64,000 nucleotides of DNA from Leptodesmis sichuanensis A121 (GCF_021379005.1 NZ_CP075171.1:1984001-2048000); one strand, 5' to 3'; shown: positions 56,001-63,341, counted from the first letter of the stretch. A program made the numbers and translations. The notes: a model not told the origin generated them from the sequence alone.

Positions 56001-56397
56001 CTACCTGATCGGCTTCGGGGGCAGAAATGGCTGTGAGGAGACGGGATATGCTATCGAGGGCACGATAAGCGTCGTCGGATGAAAAGGTGGGTGTGTGCGC
56101 CCACTCGTTGCGGGTGGTACGGAGTTCGCTCACCAAGGTGCGTTCGGATTGTCCCAGGGTTTGCTTAAAAATGGCGTTCCATTGTTCCCACATGACAATC
56201 AGCAAGGCGGAGACATCTTCCCGTAGCACGTCCTGAGCTTTTTTATACTTGACGTAGCTGTCGGGTAAGCAGGCGGAGGCGGGGATGAGCCAGCGATCCC
56301 CATGGATGGCCTTCATCTCCCGCTCGATATAGGGGTAAAGCCCATCGCGAAGTAGATTCAAGGCTCTGCCGACTCGTTCGTGGTTGCTAATCGCCAT
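53020..56397 (-). CDS. DUF499 P-loop ATPase with N-terminal Swt1-type HEPN domain
   Basis: A 1125-residue protein. Residues 1-120 match a Swt1-like HEPN fold and contain RNEWAH (R96-H101), the RX4H motif of HEPN RNases. The DUF499 region has a Walker A-like NFGGGKTH (K253) and Walker B LILIDEW (D370-E371). The C-terminal half includes a GGTTGGSTPSDGSG linker, and the end has EAEIPEGVPDDVARTVMENC. DUF499 ATPases occur with DNA methyltransferases in phage-defence loci, and to my memory a related ATPase is PglY/BrxC of BREX. Same strand as the methyltransferase and helicase at 59-64 kb; no other gene of the core lies between, only cassettes. Confidence 0.88.
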   Translation of the reverse strand: MAISNHERVGRALNLLRDGLYPYIEREMKAIHGDRWLIPASACLPDSYVKYKKAQDVLREDVSALLIVMWEQWNAIFKQTLGQSERTLVSELRTTRNEWAHTPTFSSDDAYRALDSISRLLTAISAPEADQVDKQKQELMRLRYEDQARRETRRAVVAPTEGQPMAGLKPWREIATPHPDVASGRFQQAEFAADLWQVYLDEGSDEYRDPTEFYRRTYLTDGLQQLLTNALRRLSGQGGDPVIELQTNFGGGKTHAMLALYHLCQAMQISDLPGMELIFQTVGIAAPPQNVNVAVLVGNKLQPSGIVPYKPEHASQNRPLIRTLWGELAWQLGGAEGYELVRQADETSTNPGDALKGLFNRFSPCLILIDEWVSYARQLHEQSDLPGGSFDTQFTFAQTLSESAKNARDTLLVVSIPSSDIEIGGDRGKEALDRLKNAIGRVESPWRPASAEESFEIVRRRLFQTTVDPSLFVQRDAVVKAFMEMYRTQSQEFPSECKESDYERRMKAAYPIHPELFDRLYSDWSTLDKFQRTRGVLRLMAKVIHSLWERNDQSLMIMPAHIPMDDPQVQSELTRYLEDNWLPVIDKDVDGTNSLPITLDRNNPNLGRYSACRRVARTVYMGSAPTLRAANRGLDDRRIKLGCVQPGESVATFGDALRRLTDQATYLYIDGNRYWISTQPNVNRTAQERAEQLLSDRYPIWQEIIKRLKADTKADKNRGEFSAVHVAPDTTADIPDDPTLGVRLVVLAPQHPHNKNTADSPARQWVENALNHKGSGPRYYKNTLLFLAPDKAKLENLERNTAQYLAWKAIVDEKDALNLDVFQSNQATTKLKQSNQDVDAILRDTYQWLLIPEQPDAQGGIEWKETRLQGQDSPILQASRKAVHEGDLLPNYAGSNLCRDALNKYLWRDSNHIDLKRFWEYLTQYLYLPRLKDQNVLLEAVRSSVASTIWADSFAYAEGFDDATGKYAGLQVATGINPCISPQSLLVRPEVAQKQLAAETAQAITINTVGTITVPVGGTTGGSTPSDGSGDNAIKDGEQDGTEGTPPILRRFYGNVDIDAMRINRDAPTIANEVIQHLTALNGATVKITLEIEAEIPEGVPDDVARTVMENCRTLKFNSQSFEQS

Positions 56398-56448
56398 AGG
56401 TCAACTCAGAAAATATAGAAGTAGAAAATATCGAAGTAACTGTGGGAC

Positions 56449-56730
56449 TCAAGATTCAAGGTTTAGCCGTTGTCGTTCGGCAATGCGTTCATGACTGTTG
56501 AGCTTGAGCAAGTGGATGGTAGTACGACCCTCTGGGGTGATGCCGTTGATCTGGGCATCTTGCCAACGGAAATGATCCGACCATTGTTGTGTGCGGGGAT
56601 TGAATAAAAAACTGAACGCTCCGGTCTCAGGGTCAAAAGAGCCGAGGTCGGTCCCTTTGTACCGATTGCACCGCCAGCAGGCATAGGCCAAGTTTTCGGG
56701 GATGGTATAGCAGTCACGATGGGGAACCTG
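56449..56730 (-). pseudogene. Truncated HNH endonuclease remnant
   Basis: Only the C-terminal half of an HNH protein is present: IPENLAYACWRCNRYKGTD, then FNPRTQQWSDHFRW and ITPEGRTTIHLL. The N-terminal half with the first zinc pair and the catalytic His (normally CEYC...EIDHI) is missing. The upstream end runs out of frame into the small gene at 56714, as if 50 or so codons had been deleted at about 56715-56730. An independent start is not evident, so I treat it as non-functional. Confidence 0.7.
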
Positions 56731-57067
56731 TGGTGAGGTAGGGTAAATTGCCGGCCTTGAGCAAAACGATGAGATGCTCGATGCGTTCGTATTCATCCAG
56801 TTCTTTCACTTCGTCGGGTTCAATGGTGCCATCATGGCTGCGAGCCAGAAGATACCGGAGTCGAGCTTGCATTCCCGGGGTAGGCCGAAAGGTCGCAACT
56901 TGCTCAGGTGTTGGTTGGCTGGCGAGAAAGTCGGGAATGTAGCGATAAGCCTGCGCTGAAATGATTGAGGGCTGTAAGCAAAGCCGTAAAAGCTCAGGCA
57001 ACTGATCCTGTATTGGGGCAAGGCACTCCATCAAATCATCTGGAATTTCAATTGTTAAGCTGGCCAT
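56714..57067 (-). CDS. Small protein, partner of the HNH gene (antitoxin-like)
   Basis: A 117-residue protein, ATG 57067 (MASLTIEIPDDLMECLAPIQ). The N terminus recalls short ribbon-helix-helix or UPF0175-like antitoxins; the C-terminal half has TIEPDEVKELDEYERIEHLIVLLKA. I have seen this type encoded just before HNH proteins in cyanobacteria. Here its last codons (GSPS) appear to be replaced at the point where the HNH gene is deleted. Confidence 0.6.
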   Translation of the reverse strand: MASLTIEIPDDLMECLAPIQDQLPELLRLCLQPSIISAQAYRYIPDFLASQPTPEQVATFRPTPGMQARLRYLLARSHDGTIEPDEVKELDEYERIEHLIVLLKAGNLPYLTTGSPS

Positions 57068-57092
57068 CGTTTCTGAGTAAGGAGTTTTTGGG

Positions 57093-57157
57093 TTTTTCTG
57101 TGCTCTCGGTGTCTCCGTGGTTTGTTTTCACCACAGAGGCACAGAGGGCACGGAGGG
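57093..57157. repeat. Island palindrome R1
   Basis: About 60 bp of the form tctgtgctctcggtgtctcc-gtggtttgttttcaccac-agaggcacagagggcacgg; the two halves are reverse complements. It lies between the 56714 gene and mazF. Confidence 0.85.
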
Positions 57158-57195
57158 TTAGGGGTGATATGGGGTGGCCATCATCTTTGGTTCAA

Positions 57196-57543
57196 TTAAT
57201 TCAGTTGGAAGGCAAGCTTCAGTGCTTCATTTAAGCGTTGCAGATGTTGCTGCCCCAACTTACCTAACCTTCGCTGCAACAGGCGGCGCTCCAGGGTAAC
57301 GATTCTGGCGACTCTAATTTTTGAAGCGACTTTAAGACCCGTTTGGGCGAATTCTGATTCATCTGGGGTCAGGATAACTTCATCTGGGGTTGCGTCTTTC
57401 AGGTTCTGCGAGGAAATAAAACAAAGAGTGATGTCTTGCCCCTGGGAATCAACCCAAAGGACTACCGCTGGCCGAAGCTTGGTCTGGCTAAGGTCGGTAA
57501 AAGGAAAGGGAACCAGCACAATATCGCCTTTTGCTAAGGGCAT
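57196..57543 (-). CDS. MazF/PemK-type toxin
   Basis: A 115-residue PemK/MazF family protein: MPLAKGDIVLVPFPFTDLSQ, KLRPAVVL (the conserved RP), then SEFAQTGLKVASKIRV and TLERRLLQRRLG. Such toxins cleave mRNA at short sequences. Its ATG overlaps the upstream antitoxin gene by 10 bp. Confidence 0.9.
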   Translation of the reverse strand: MPLAKGDIVLVPFPFTDLSQTKLRPAVVLWVDSQGQDITLCFISSQNLKDATPDEVILTPDESEFAQTGLKVASKIRVARIVTLERRLLQRRLGKLGQQHLQRLNEALKLAFQLN

Positions 57544-57749
57544 GGGATGGGTTCTCCATCAGTAAGGCTATAGAGATCCGGTTCGTCATTCAAGAACTCG
57601 AAACTGCCACCTCGTAGGGCGAGGGTGATCAGATCTGGGGTAGATGGGTAAGCAAAATCAAAGAAAAGCTTTTCTTGTAAGATGGCTTGTTCCTCTGGGG
57701 AGAGGGAACGGATAAGCTGAATGACAGATTCGACTAACTGGGTGTTCAT
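57534..57749 (-). CDS. Antitoxin partner of MazF, 71 aa
   Basis: ATG 57749 (MNTQLVESVIQLIRSLSPEE). It has a short helical N terminus and an acidic C terminus; it lacks a clear AbrB or RHH motif, so the family is not assigned. Location directly upstream of, and overlapping, mazF supports the antitoxin call. Confidence 0.75.
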   Translation of the reverse strand: MNTQLVESVIQLIRSLSPEEQAILQEKLFFDFAYPSTPDLITLALRGGSFEFLNDEPDLYSLTDGEPIPCP

Positions 57750-57767
57750 GGCTTAACTCCTTGAGGA

Positions 57768-57832
57768 TTTCTCTGTGTGCTCTGTGTCTCCGTGGTTCGT
57801 ATTCACCACAGCGGCAGGTCGGGCACGGAGGG
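57768..57832. repeat. Island palindrome R2
   Basis: ctctgtgtgctctgtgtctc-cgtggttcgtattcaccaca-gcggcaggtcgggcacggag. It separates the antitoxin gene from the first Uma2 gene. Confidence 0.85.
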
Positions 57833-57833
57833 T

Positions 57834-58481
57834 TTATGGGGTTGAGAGGGATCTTATTTTTTGGCGAAAGGCGCGTAAGGCTGGGCTTCGGCCAAGCTCT
57901 CGGCTCTGCTCTAATACTTCTGATATCCACGCCACAATTGGTAAATCGGGAAAGGTGGGGCTGGTGGTAGAAACTTGATATTGTCCGGCTTGCAGGAGGT
58001 AGATTTTTAGCTCAGTTCCCTCATAGACCCAGAGTTCCGGAACTCCCAGGCGGGTGTAAGCTTCCATCTGGGTTTTGGAGGTGACATCCACTTCAATAGC
58101 CAGATCGGGGGGAGGATCGATCGCGAGATTAAGCCGACGCTTGCCACGCATCTGTTGATGGTTTTGGATATAAAAACACTGATCAGGTTCAAGCCCACTA
58201 TTGGCCTCCTGTTTTTTGAAGGTTGTAGAACCGAAGCATTCACAGTCCATGTCTAGTTCTTCCAGCAATATTTTGACGAGATCGCCAATGAGTTCCTTAT
58301 CGACTTCATGTTCTGGTAATGGCATTCTGATTTCCAAAATGCCATCGCTGTAGGCAATACGGCTGGCGCGTTTTTCGCCGAGTTCATCGAGAATGGCTTC
58401 AAATTCTGACCAGTTTAGGTCGTGAATCAGGAGGCGTTGACCGGGGGGAACGGTGAGTTGTCGAAGTTGGAGGGTGACCAT
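57834..58481 (-). CDS. Uma2-family (DUF820) nuclease-like protein, first copy
   Basis: A 215-residue PD-(D/E)XK-type protein of the Uma2/DUF820 family, common in cyanobacteria. IRMPLPEHEVDKELIGDLV and PDLAIEVDVTSKTQMEAYTRLGVPELWVY (shown in part: DLAIEVDVTSK, GVPELWVY) carry the expected acidic and Lys residues. Function is unknown in general; nuclease activity is predicted from fold only. Confidence 0.88.
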   Translation of the reverse strand: MVTLQLRQLTVPPGQRLLIHDLNWSEFEAILDELGEKRASRIAYSDGILEIRMPLPEHEVDKELIGDLVKILLEELDMDCECFGSTTFKKQEANSGLEPDQCFYIQNHQQMRGKRRLNLAIDPPPDLAIEVDVTSKTQMEAYTRLGVPELWVYEGTELKIYLLQAGQYQVSTTSPTFPDLPIVAWISEVLEQSRELGRSPALRAFRQKIRSLSTP

Positions 58482-58496
58482 CGTGTGACTCCAGTG

Positions 58497-59069
58497 TTAC
58501 TCCCAGATGAGGGTGAGATCCATGACAAAGTTGGGTAATACGGTTTCGCCAGATAGGGTGCTGGGCTGGTTGAGCCGTTGCACTGCTTGTCCGGCTCGAT
58601 AGCAGTAGACGGTCTGGGTTTCGGGATCAATTAACCAGCCCAGTTGGGCACCGTTGTCGATGTATTCTTGCAGTTTGGCCTGGAGGGCAGCAAGGTCATC
58701 CGTGGGGGATTTGAGTTCGAGGACAAAGTCGGGGCAGAGGGGGGCAAATTTACGGCGTTGCTCAGGCGTGAGGCGTTCCCAGCGCGATTTTTCCACCCAG
58801 GCGGCATCGGGAGAGCGAATGGCGCCGTTGGGGAGGGTGAAGCCCGTCGAGGAGTCGAAGACGACGCCTAGACGCATTTGACGATTCCACTGCCAGAGTT
58901 GACCGAGCAGATCGGCATTGCGGTATCCACTTTCACTTCCGGCGGGGGACATGGCGATCAGTTCTCCTTGGGCGGTGCGTTCGAGGCGCAGGTCGGGGTT
59001 CTGCTGGCAGAGTTGCTCAAACACTTCATCGGTGAGTTGCAGGGTCGGTCGGAGTTTCAGGGCGATCAT
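58497..59069 (-). CDS. Uma2-family (DUF820) nuclease-like protein, second copy
   Basis: I start at ATG 59069 (MIALKLRP). The longer frame to 59129 would add residues (HGDTEHTE) that are only translated repeat R3. The core has ELIAMSPAGSESGYRNADLLGQL, GAIRSPDAAWVEKSRW (short part PDAAWV) and FVLELKSPTDDLAALQAKL, with the predicted catalytic Asp, Glu and Lys. It lies 15 bp from the first Uma2 copy; the pair diverges strongly in sequence, so this is not a recent duplication. Confidence 0.88.
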   Translation of the reverse strand: MIALKLRPTLQLTDEVFEQLCQQNPDLRLERTAQGELIAMSPAGSESGYRNADLLGQLWQWNRQMRLGVVFDSSTGFTLPNGAIRSPDAAWVEKSRWERLTPEQRRKFAPLCPDFVLELKSPTDDLAALQAKLQEYIDNGAQLGWLIDPETQTVYCYRAGQAVQRLNQPSTLSGETVLPNFVMDLTLIWE

Positions 59070-59090
59070 GGGTGTCTCCGTGGGGGAAAT

Positions 59091-59152
59091 CTCTGTGTGC
59101 TCTGTGTCTCCGTGGTTTTTATTCACCACAAAGGCACGAAGGGCACAAAGGG
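59091..59152. repeat. Island palindrome R3
   Basis: ctctgtgtgctctgtgtctc-cgtggtttttattcaccaca-aaggcacgaagggcacaaag, between the second Uma2 gene and the methyltransferase. Confidence 0.85.
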
Positions 59153-62100
59153 TTAGAACAGTTCGGTTTGGGTGTTATTGGCCTTTACCTCTGAGGCTAA
59201 CCGACTGATTTCGGGCCAGGAGATGACGAGGCCGTTGTAGGCGAGGCTCTCCTGGGTCCAGCCTTTTCTGTCGCACAGGCTATACAACCGATAGGCCAGG
59301 TCGCGGGCGATGTCGCCTCTGCTTCCCAGTTTAGTCAGCAGTGCGGCGGCTCCGGTTTCACCGTGTTGATCGAGGGTATGGATGAGGTGTTGGGTGATTT
59401 CCCAGTCGGGGATGCGGTGGTCTTGGGCGGGATTCCAGTCGGGTTTGAGTTCGCTGCGTTGGAGTAGGCGCACTTTGCCGCCCTTGGCTTCCAGGATGCC
59501 CGCTTCCACCATGCCTTGAACACTGGTGTTTTTGGCTTTGCTGAGGGTTTCGGCATCGCCGTACTGGCCGGGTTCAAACTGGTATTGCTCGAACCAGGTG
59601 AGTGCCCAGCGGGTGTCGCTGTCGAATTCGCCTTCTTGTTCGGTGAGGTATTCGTCGAGGATCTGATTGATCAGTTGCAGGGCGGTACGGACGCGCAGGG
59701 GGGAACCATCGTTTTCCAGGACGGCGGCGTATTGGGAGTAGATGGCCATGCCGGGACCAATGCTAGCTTGCGCTAAATCCACTGGGGCGATGTTGCCTTG
59801 CTGGAGGGTTTTGAGTGCTCTGGGCAGTTGGCGTTTGAGTTCGCTGAGGAATTGGCGACGAGTGGTTTTGGGCGCATCGGCGGGGCGGGGGCGGCAGACA
59901 AGGACGATCGAGGAGGCAAGGGCGTTGGAAGCTTGGCCACGCATCCGGTTAGCGAGTTCGGTACGGAGTGGCCAGGTGCCATCAATACTGAAGTTGGACT
60001 GAATCAACCCTTCGAGAATGGTTTCCCAGCCAGTAGATGCTCGGCCCTCACCCCTAGCCTCTCTCCCAGAGCGGGAGAGAGGAACCGGAGCGTCGCTTAC
60101 ACTTTCTTCCCCCCCTCGCCCCTTGTGGGAGAGGGGGTTGGGGGGTGAGGGGTCTTCTTCCGTTTGTTTGAGCGCGTAGTAAACCGTGACGGGATAGTTG
60201 CGGTGATTAAGGTTATTCGCTCGATGAAAAAATTTCACTAACCCTGCTTCAAAAAAATCTTTCGCTTGGGTATGCCCTCCATGTCGAAAATGATCGGCGA
60301 CCAATTCTTGAGCTTTGGGAACAAGAACCGTATTAAAAATACTGGGATAGATAGCACCAAGAGAACGGCGTAACCAAACATAGAAGAAATCAGAAAGATC
60401 GGCGTAGGGAACGGCTGAATAATAAGGCGGATCGGTGGAGATGAGTTTGGGGGTGGTGTCGTGGTGGGGGTGGGGGGCAGTGGCATCGTGTTGGGTGACT
60501 TTTGAGTACGCGTGTGGATGGGCTATTTCCAGGACTTTGACAACCCATTCAATGGCACCGTTAAAGTTACCTGTTGAATCACTCATTGGGTTGGCTTCGG
60601 CAAAATCCCACACCATCGGAATGGCTTGTCTACCAAAGGTATTGCGAATAGTGTCTCGTCCTGAGTGCCAACTGCAAAGATCAGAGTGATAATCTGTCAT
60701 CTTATCTACTGCAAACGCCAAATAAACACTTATCGCATCTCCATAAGCCCTAGCCCCGGTGCCGCCTTCAGCCAAGGGCACATCATCATCCGGTAGCCCA
60801 GCGGCGATGGCATCCTGAGTCGCCTTTTCTCGTGCTTCCCCCACCAAATCGCTGAAGGTGGTGAGGGCAACCAATTGACGCGGCGTGAAGAGGTCGGCGT
60901 GTTTGGTCATGCCATAGTTTTGCACCCGAAACCCTAACGCTTCCTTGGGTAAATCTGTATCCGGTTTCCATTGCGGTTGCGCTGAATTAGCAATGGCTTC
61001 TTGTTCCTCTGTGGGTGCCAGATACACTCGGCCATTTTGACCCTCGGCGACAATGGCCATCATTTGTGCGCCCATGCGTCCGGCGCGGCCTTCCTGGCGT
61101 ACATATTCCAGCGGCACGGGTGTTTCGCAGGCGATGCAGCGTGCCCCTTTGCGGTCTACGGTGCCTTCGGGGGCTTTGCCCTTACCTGACTTAACCACAA
61201 ACCGGATTTTGGGAGAATTTGAACCACTAAGGCACGAAGAACACAAAGGATCGTCTTGCTTCGTGTCCTTTGTGTCTTTGTGGTTCTCAACGATCGGCTC
61301 TACCCAAGCCTCCTTCCCCTTCTTCGTTGAAAGCTGAAACGATCGCACCAGCGGCATCGCACACCCACAAGCCGGGTTGGGACAGGTCACCGTCCGCGCC
61401 CATAGCCACGCAATCACCGTGGCTTCCTTCGTGTCCTTCGTGCCTTCGTGGTTATTTTCACCACTAAGACACAAAGAACACAAAGGGTAGAGATACCCAA
61501 TCCGCTCAAACGCCCGCTCCCGCATCCAAGCCCCATAAAACCGCACATCCGCCGCCAACCCCTGCGCCCCCCGCCACGATGAGATACTTTTCTTAGCGCG
61601 ATCTTCAGGATTGACCGGGGATTTATCCTTAAACTTCGGCGGAATTTCGATTAAAGCCTTATTGATCAACACCGCCACCGGGTTCAAATCGCTGGCATGG
61701 GCTTCTAGCCCCAAGCGCTGCGCCTCCAACGGAATCGACCCACCCCCCGCAAACGGGTCATACACGGGTGGGGCATACTTCGCAATATAGGCCCGTACCG
61801 CATCCGGTTTAGTTGGCGGCTCTTCGCCCCGTTCCCACGCCAAACATCGGGCAATCTCCCGCTGAGCTTGTTCCAATACGCCAGAGTTAGGATCATTCAC
61901 CTCGTCCCACGACACTAGCCCCCGCACCACTTGCTTGGTGTTGCCCTTTGTATCCGTTTCAAGGGTAATTCGACCCAAGATGTCAAACAGCCGCTGCCGT
62001 TCCCGTGCCTGGTCTTCCTCCGTCGGAAACCTATCCGGCCAGCTTGAGGGATCGTCCACCAACGAAGCCCACAACACCGCTCGACAGGCTGCTAACGGTC

Positions 62101-62224
62101 GCCGTGCCCACCACAGATGCAGCGTGCTGGGATGCCCGTGGCGGATGGATTTTTCGCGGGCGGACTCCATATTGATGGCTTCCAGGGGCAGGGCAACTTC
62201 GATCAGTTTTTTGCGGTAAGTCAT
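59153..62224 (-). CDS. DUF1156-containing DNA methyltransferase with repeat-derived insertions
   Basis: A 1023-residue protein from ATG 62224; the frame opens at GTG 62239. The N terminus (KKLIEVALPLEAINMESARE, HPSTLHLWWARRPLAACRAVL) is the DUF1156 signature. SAM motif DPFAGGGS is near residue 156 and the catalytic DPPYY near 598, so it is an amino-methyltransferase, probably N6-adenine. Split Cys motifs (CPNPACGC, CIACETPVP) suggest a zinc ribbon between them. Three stretches are translated repeats: about 247-268 (HEGTKDTKE), about 312-336 (HKDTKDTKQ) and, after DPPY, SPPNPLSHKGRGG. With the DUF499 ATPase and the helicase it forms the presumed defence core. Confidence 0.93.
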   Translation of the reverse strand: MTYRKKLIEVALPLEAINMESAREKSIRHGHPSTLHLWWARRPLAACRAVLWASLVDDPSSWPDRFPTEEDQARERQRLFDILGRITLETDTKGNTKQVVRGLVSWDEVNDPNSGVLEQAQREIARCLAWERGEEPPTKPDAVRAYIAKYAPPVYDPFAGGGSIPLEAQRLGLEAHASDLNPVAVLINKALIEIPPKFKDKSPVNPEDRAKKSISSWRGAQGLAADVRFYGAWMRERAFERIGYLYPLCSLCLSGENNHEGTKDTKEATVIAWLWARTVTCPNPACGCAMPLVRSFQLSTKKGKEAWVEPIVENHKDTKDTKQDDPLCSSCLSGSNSPKIRFVVKSGKGKAPEGTVDRKGARCIACETPVPLEYVRQEGRAGRMGAQMMAIVAEGQNGRVYLAPTEEQEAIANSAQPQWKPDTDLPKEALGFRVQNYGMTKHADLFTPRQLVALTTFSDLVGEAREKATQDAIAAGLPDDDVPLAEGGTGARAYGDAISVYLAFAVDKMTDYHSDLCSWHSGRDTIRNTFGRQAIPMVWDFAEANPMSDSTGNFNGAIEWVVKVLEIAHPHAYSKVTQHDATAPHPHHDTTPKLISTDPPYYSAVPYADLSDFFYVWLRRSLGAIYPSIFNTVLVPKAQELVADHFRHGGHTQAKDFFEAGLVKFFHRANNLNHRNYPVTVYYALKQTEEDPSPPNPLSHKGRGGEESVSDAPVPLSRSGREARGEGRASTGWETILEGLIQSNFSIDGTWPLRTELANRMRGQASNALASSIVLVCRPRPADAPKTTRRQFLSELKRQLPRALKTLQQGNIAPVDLAQASIGPGMAIYSQYAAVLENDGSPLRVRTALQLINQILDEYLTEQEGEFDSDTRWALTWFEQYQFEPGQYGDAETLSKAKNTSVQGMVEAGILEAKGGKVRLLQRSELKPDWNPAQDHRIPDWEITQHLIHTLDQHGETGAAALLTKLGSRGDIARDLAYRLYSLCDRKGWTQESLAYNGLVISWPEISRLASEVKANNTQTELF
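60041..60154. repeat. Family B palindromic repeat inside the methyltransferase gene
   Basis: ccctcacccctagcctctct...gagaggaacc and a second ccctcgccccttgtgggaga...gggtgagggg, two adjacent hairpins in frame. The same class as 19117-19213. Confidence 0.8.
61221..61286. repeat. Island palindrome R4, inside the methyltransferase gene
   Basis: gaaccactaaggcacgaaga...tgtgtctttgtggttc, an island palindrome with both arms, translated in frame near residues 312-336. Confidence 0.85.
61425..61487. repeat. Island palindrome R5, inside the methyltransferase gene
   Basis: tccttcgtgtccttcgtgcc-ttcgtggttattttcaccac-taagacacaaagaacacaaa, in frame near residues 247-268. Confidence 0.85.
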
Positions 62225-62228
62225 AGTT

Positions 62229-62260
62229 AAAAAAAACACAGAGATACAGAGGGCACGGAG
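62229..62260. repeat. Island palindrome half copy R6
   Basis: aaaaaaacacagagatacag-agggcacgga, the right arm only. It lies between hicA and the methyltransferase start, where a ribosome-binding site would be expected and none is obvious. Confidence 0.7.
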
Positions 62261-62264
62261 ATTA

Positions 62265-62471
62265 TTAGAGGTCGGATTCTGTGAGGTTAGCTTGTTTCAT
62301 AAAATGGCGAAGCAGGCCAACTTTGAGATCCTTATTGCCGTGAATTGGGACGGAAATGCGGGTCAATTCACCAGGTTTTATATAAATGTGATGGCTGCCC
62401 TGTACCCGAATCAATTGCCATCCCTTACGCTCCAGAATCTTGGCAAACTGCTTTCCTGAAATGGACTTCAT
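62265..62471 (-). CDS. hicA: HicA-type toxin
   Basis: A 68-residue protein starting at ATG 62471 (MKSISGKQFAKILERKGWQL). The dsRBD-like HicA fold is supported by the catalytic His region GSHHIYIKPG and by VPIHGNKDL. HicA cleaves mRNA and tmRNA. Its ATG overlaps the hicB stop (ATGA). Confidence 0.92.
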   Translation of the reverse strand: MKSISGKQFAKILERKGWQLIRVQGSHHIYIKPGELTRISVPIHGNKDLKVGLLRHFMKQANLTESDL

Positions 62472-62671
62472 ACAGCAATTTCCATAACTCGGCTCCTCTC
62501 TGAAGCTGAAGGCGTTTCGATGTCCACGGACAAACAACCCTCGATCGCCTCATAAAGGTTTTCGAGCAACTCTTCAAAGCTATCTCCTTGCGTCGCACAT
62601 CCTGGAATGGCAGGCACTTCTGCCCAGTAGCCCCCTTCTTTCGCCTCATAAACAATAATTTTTAACTTCAT
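62468..62671 (-). CDS. hicB: HicB-type antitoxin
   Basis: A 67-residue protein from ATG 62671, with ggag upstream. It starts MKLKIIVYEAKEGGYWAEVP and has PGCATQGDSFEELLENLYEA, the HicB partial RNase H fold. It lacks an added DNA-binding domain, so autoregulation would need another factor. hicB precedes hicA. Confidence 0.92.
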   Translation of the reverse strand: MKLKIIVYEAKEGGYWAEVPAIPGCATQGDSFEELLENLYEAIEGCLSVDIETPSASERSRVMEIAV

Positions 62672-62695
62672 CGTTTTTCTCCACATCAGTAAAAG

Positions 62696-62809
62696 TTATA
62701 GGTTGCAATAAGCCAGTTCATCAGCTTCCGAATTCCATTCTGTCATTGTTGCCGAGATTGCTTCCCAATTTTCGGTAGGTAGAGTTGCAGCTAACTTATG
62801 GGCATTCAT
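62696..62809 (-). CDS. 37-aa ORF upstream of hicBA
   Basis: ATG 62809 is preceded by caggag at ideal distance; the frame ends TAA 62696, 24 bp before hicB. It reads MNAHKLAATLPTENWEAISA and then TEWNSEADELAY. No family recognised. The strong start signal argues that it is translated, perhaps as a leader or remnant antitoxin. Confidence 0.55.
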   Translation of the reverse strand: MNAHKLAATLPTENWEAISATMTEWNSEADELAYCNL

Positions 62810-62826
62810 AAAATTGACTCCTGAAC

Positions 62827-62862
62827 AAAAAGAACCACAAAGACACAAAGGGCACAAAGGTT
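62827..62862. repeat. Island palindrome half copy R7
   Basis: aaaaagaaccacaaagacac-aaagggcacaaaggt, the right arm of the palindrome. It overlaps the stop codon of the GxxExxY gene. Confidence 0.8.
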
Positions 62863-63244
62863 AATGGTTGACGAGGCGTTTGATGCCGTTTTTGAGGAGG
62901 GGGACGTTGAAGTTGATCAGGAGGCCGAGCCAAAGGTTTTTGAGTTTGAGGTAGGTGAGCAGTTGAGCATCGTGTATGGGGTGCAGGCTTTCGACGGTTT
63001 TGAGTTCCACGATTATCAGATCTTCCACCAACAGATCTAAACGATAGCCGCAATCCAGATGGATGCCCTTATAAATCACGGGTTGGGACACCTGGCTCTC
63101 CACTCTCAACCCTTGCTGGGCTAACTCATACTTCAGACACGCTTCATAGGCAGATTCCAACAACCCCGGCCCCAACTCCCGATGCACCTCAATGGCTGCC
63201 CCAATAATCACATTCGATAATCGATTCGCTTCCTCTCGACTCAT
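62861..63244 (-). CDS. GxxExxY protein (PD-(D/E)XK superfamily)
   Basis: A 127-residue protein; I start at ATG 63244 (MSREEANRLSN). The frame to 63343 adds translated repeat R8. The signature GPGLLESAYEACL contains GxxExxY, and DLLVEDLIIVELKTVE carries the Asp and Glu-x-Lys of a nuclease-like core. Common in cyanobacteria as a stand-alone gene; function unknown. Confidence 0.9.
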   Translation of the reverse strand: MSREEANRLSNVIIGAAIEVHRELGPGLLESAYEACLKYELAQQGLRVESQVSQPVIYKGIHLDCGYRLDLLVEDLIIVELKTVESLHPIHDAQLLTYLKLKNLWLGLLINFNVPLLKNGIKRLVNH

Positions 63245-63248
63245 CCTT

Positions 63249-63341
63249 CGTATCCTTTGTGCCTTAGTGGTTTCAATAACGAAGAACCACGAAGACACAA
63301 AGTTCACAAAGTTCTTAGTATTCTTTGTGTCTTTGTGGTTC
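63249..63341. repeat. Island palindrome R8, double copy
   Basis: cctttgtgccttagtggttt...gaagaaccacgaagacacaa followed by a second inverted arm tgtgtctttgtggttc; two overlapping hairpins between the helicase and GxxExxY genes. The helicase reading frame ends inside it. Confidence 0.85.

Noticed and set aside
59069-59129. N-terminal extension of the second Uma2 protein (HGDTEHTE)
   Set aside because: Translation of palindrome R3, so the start was moved to 59069.
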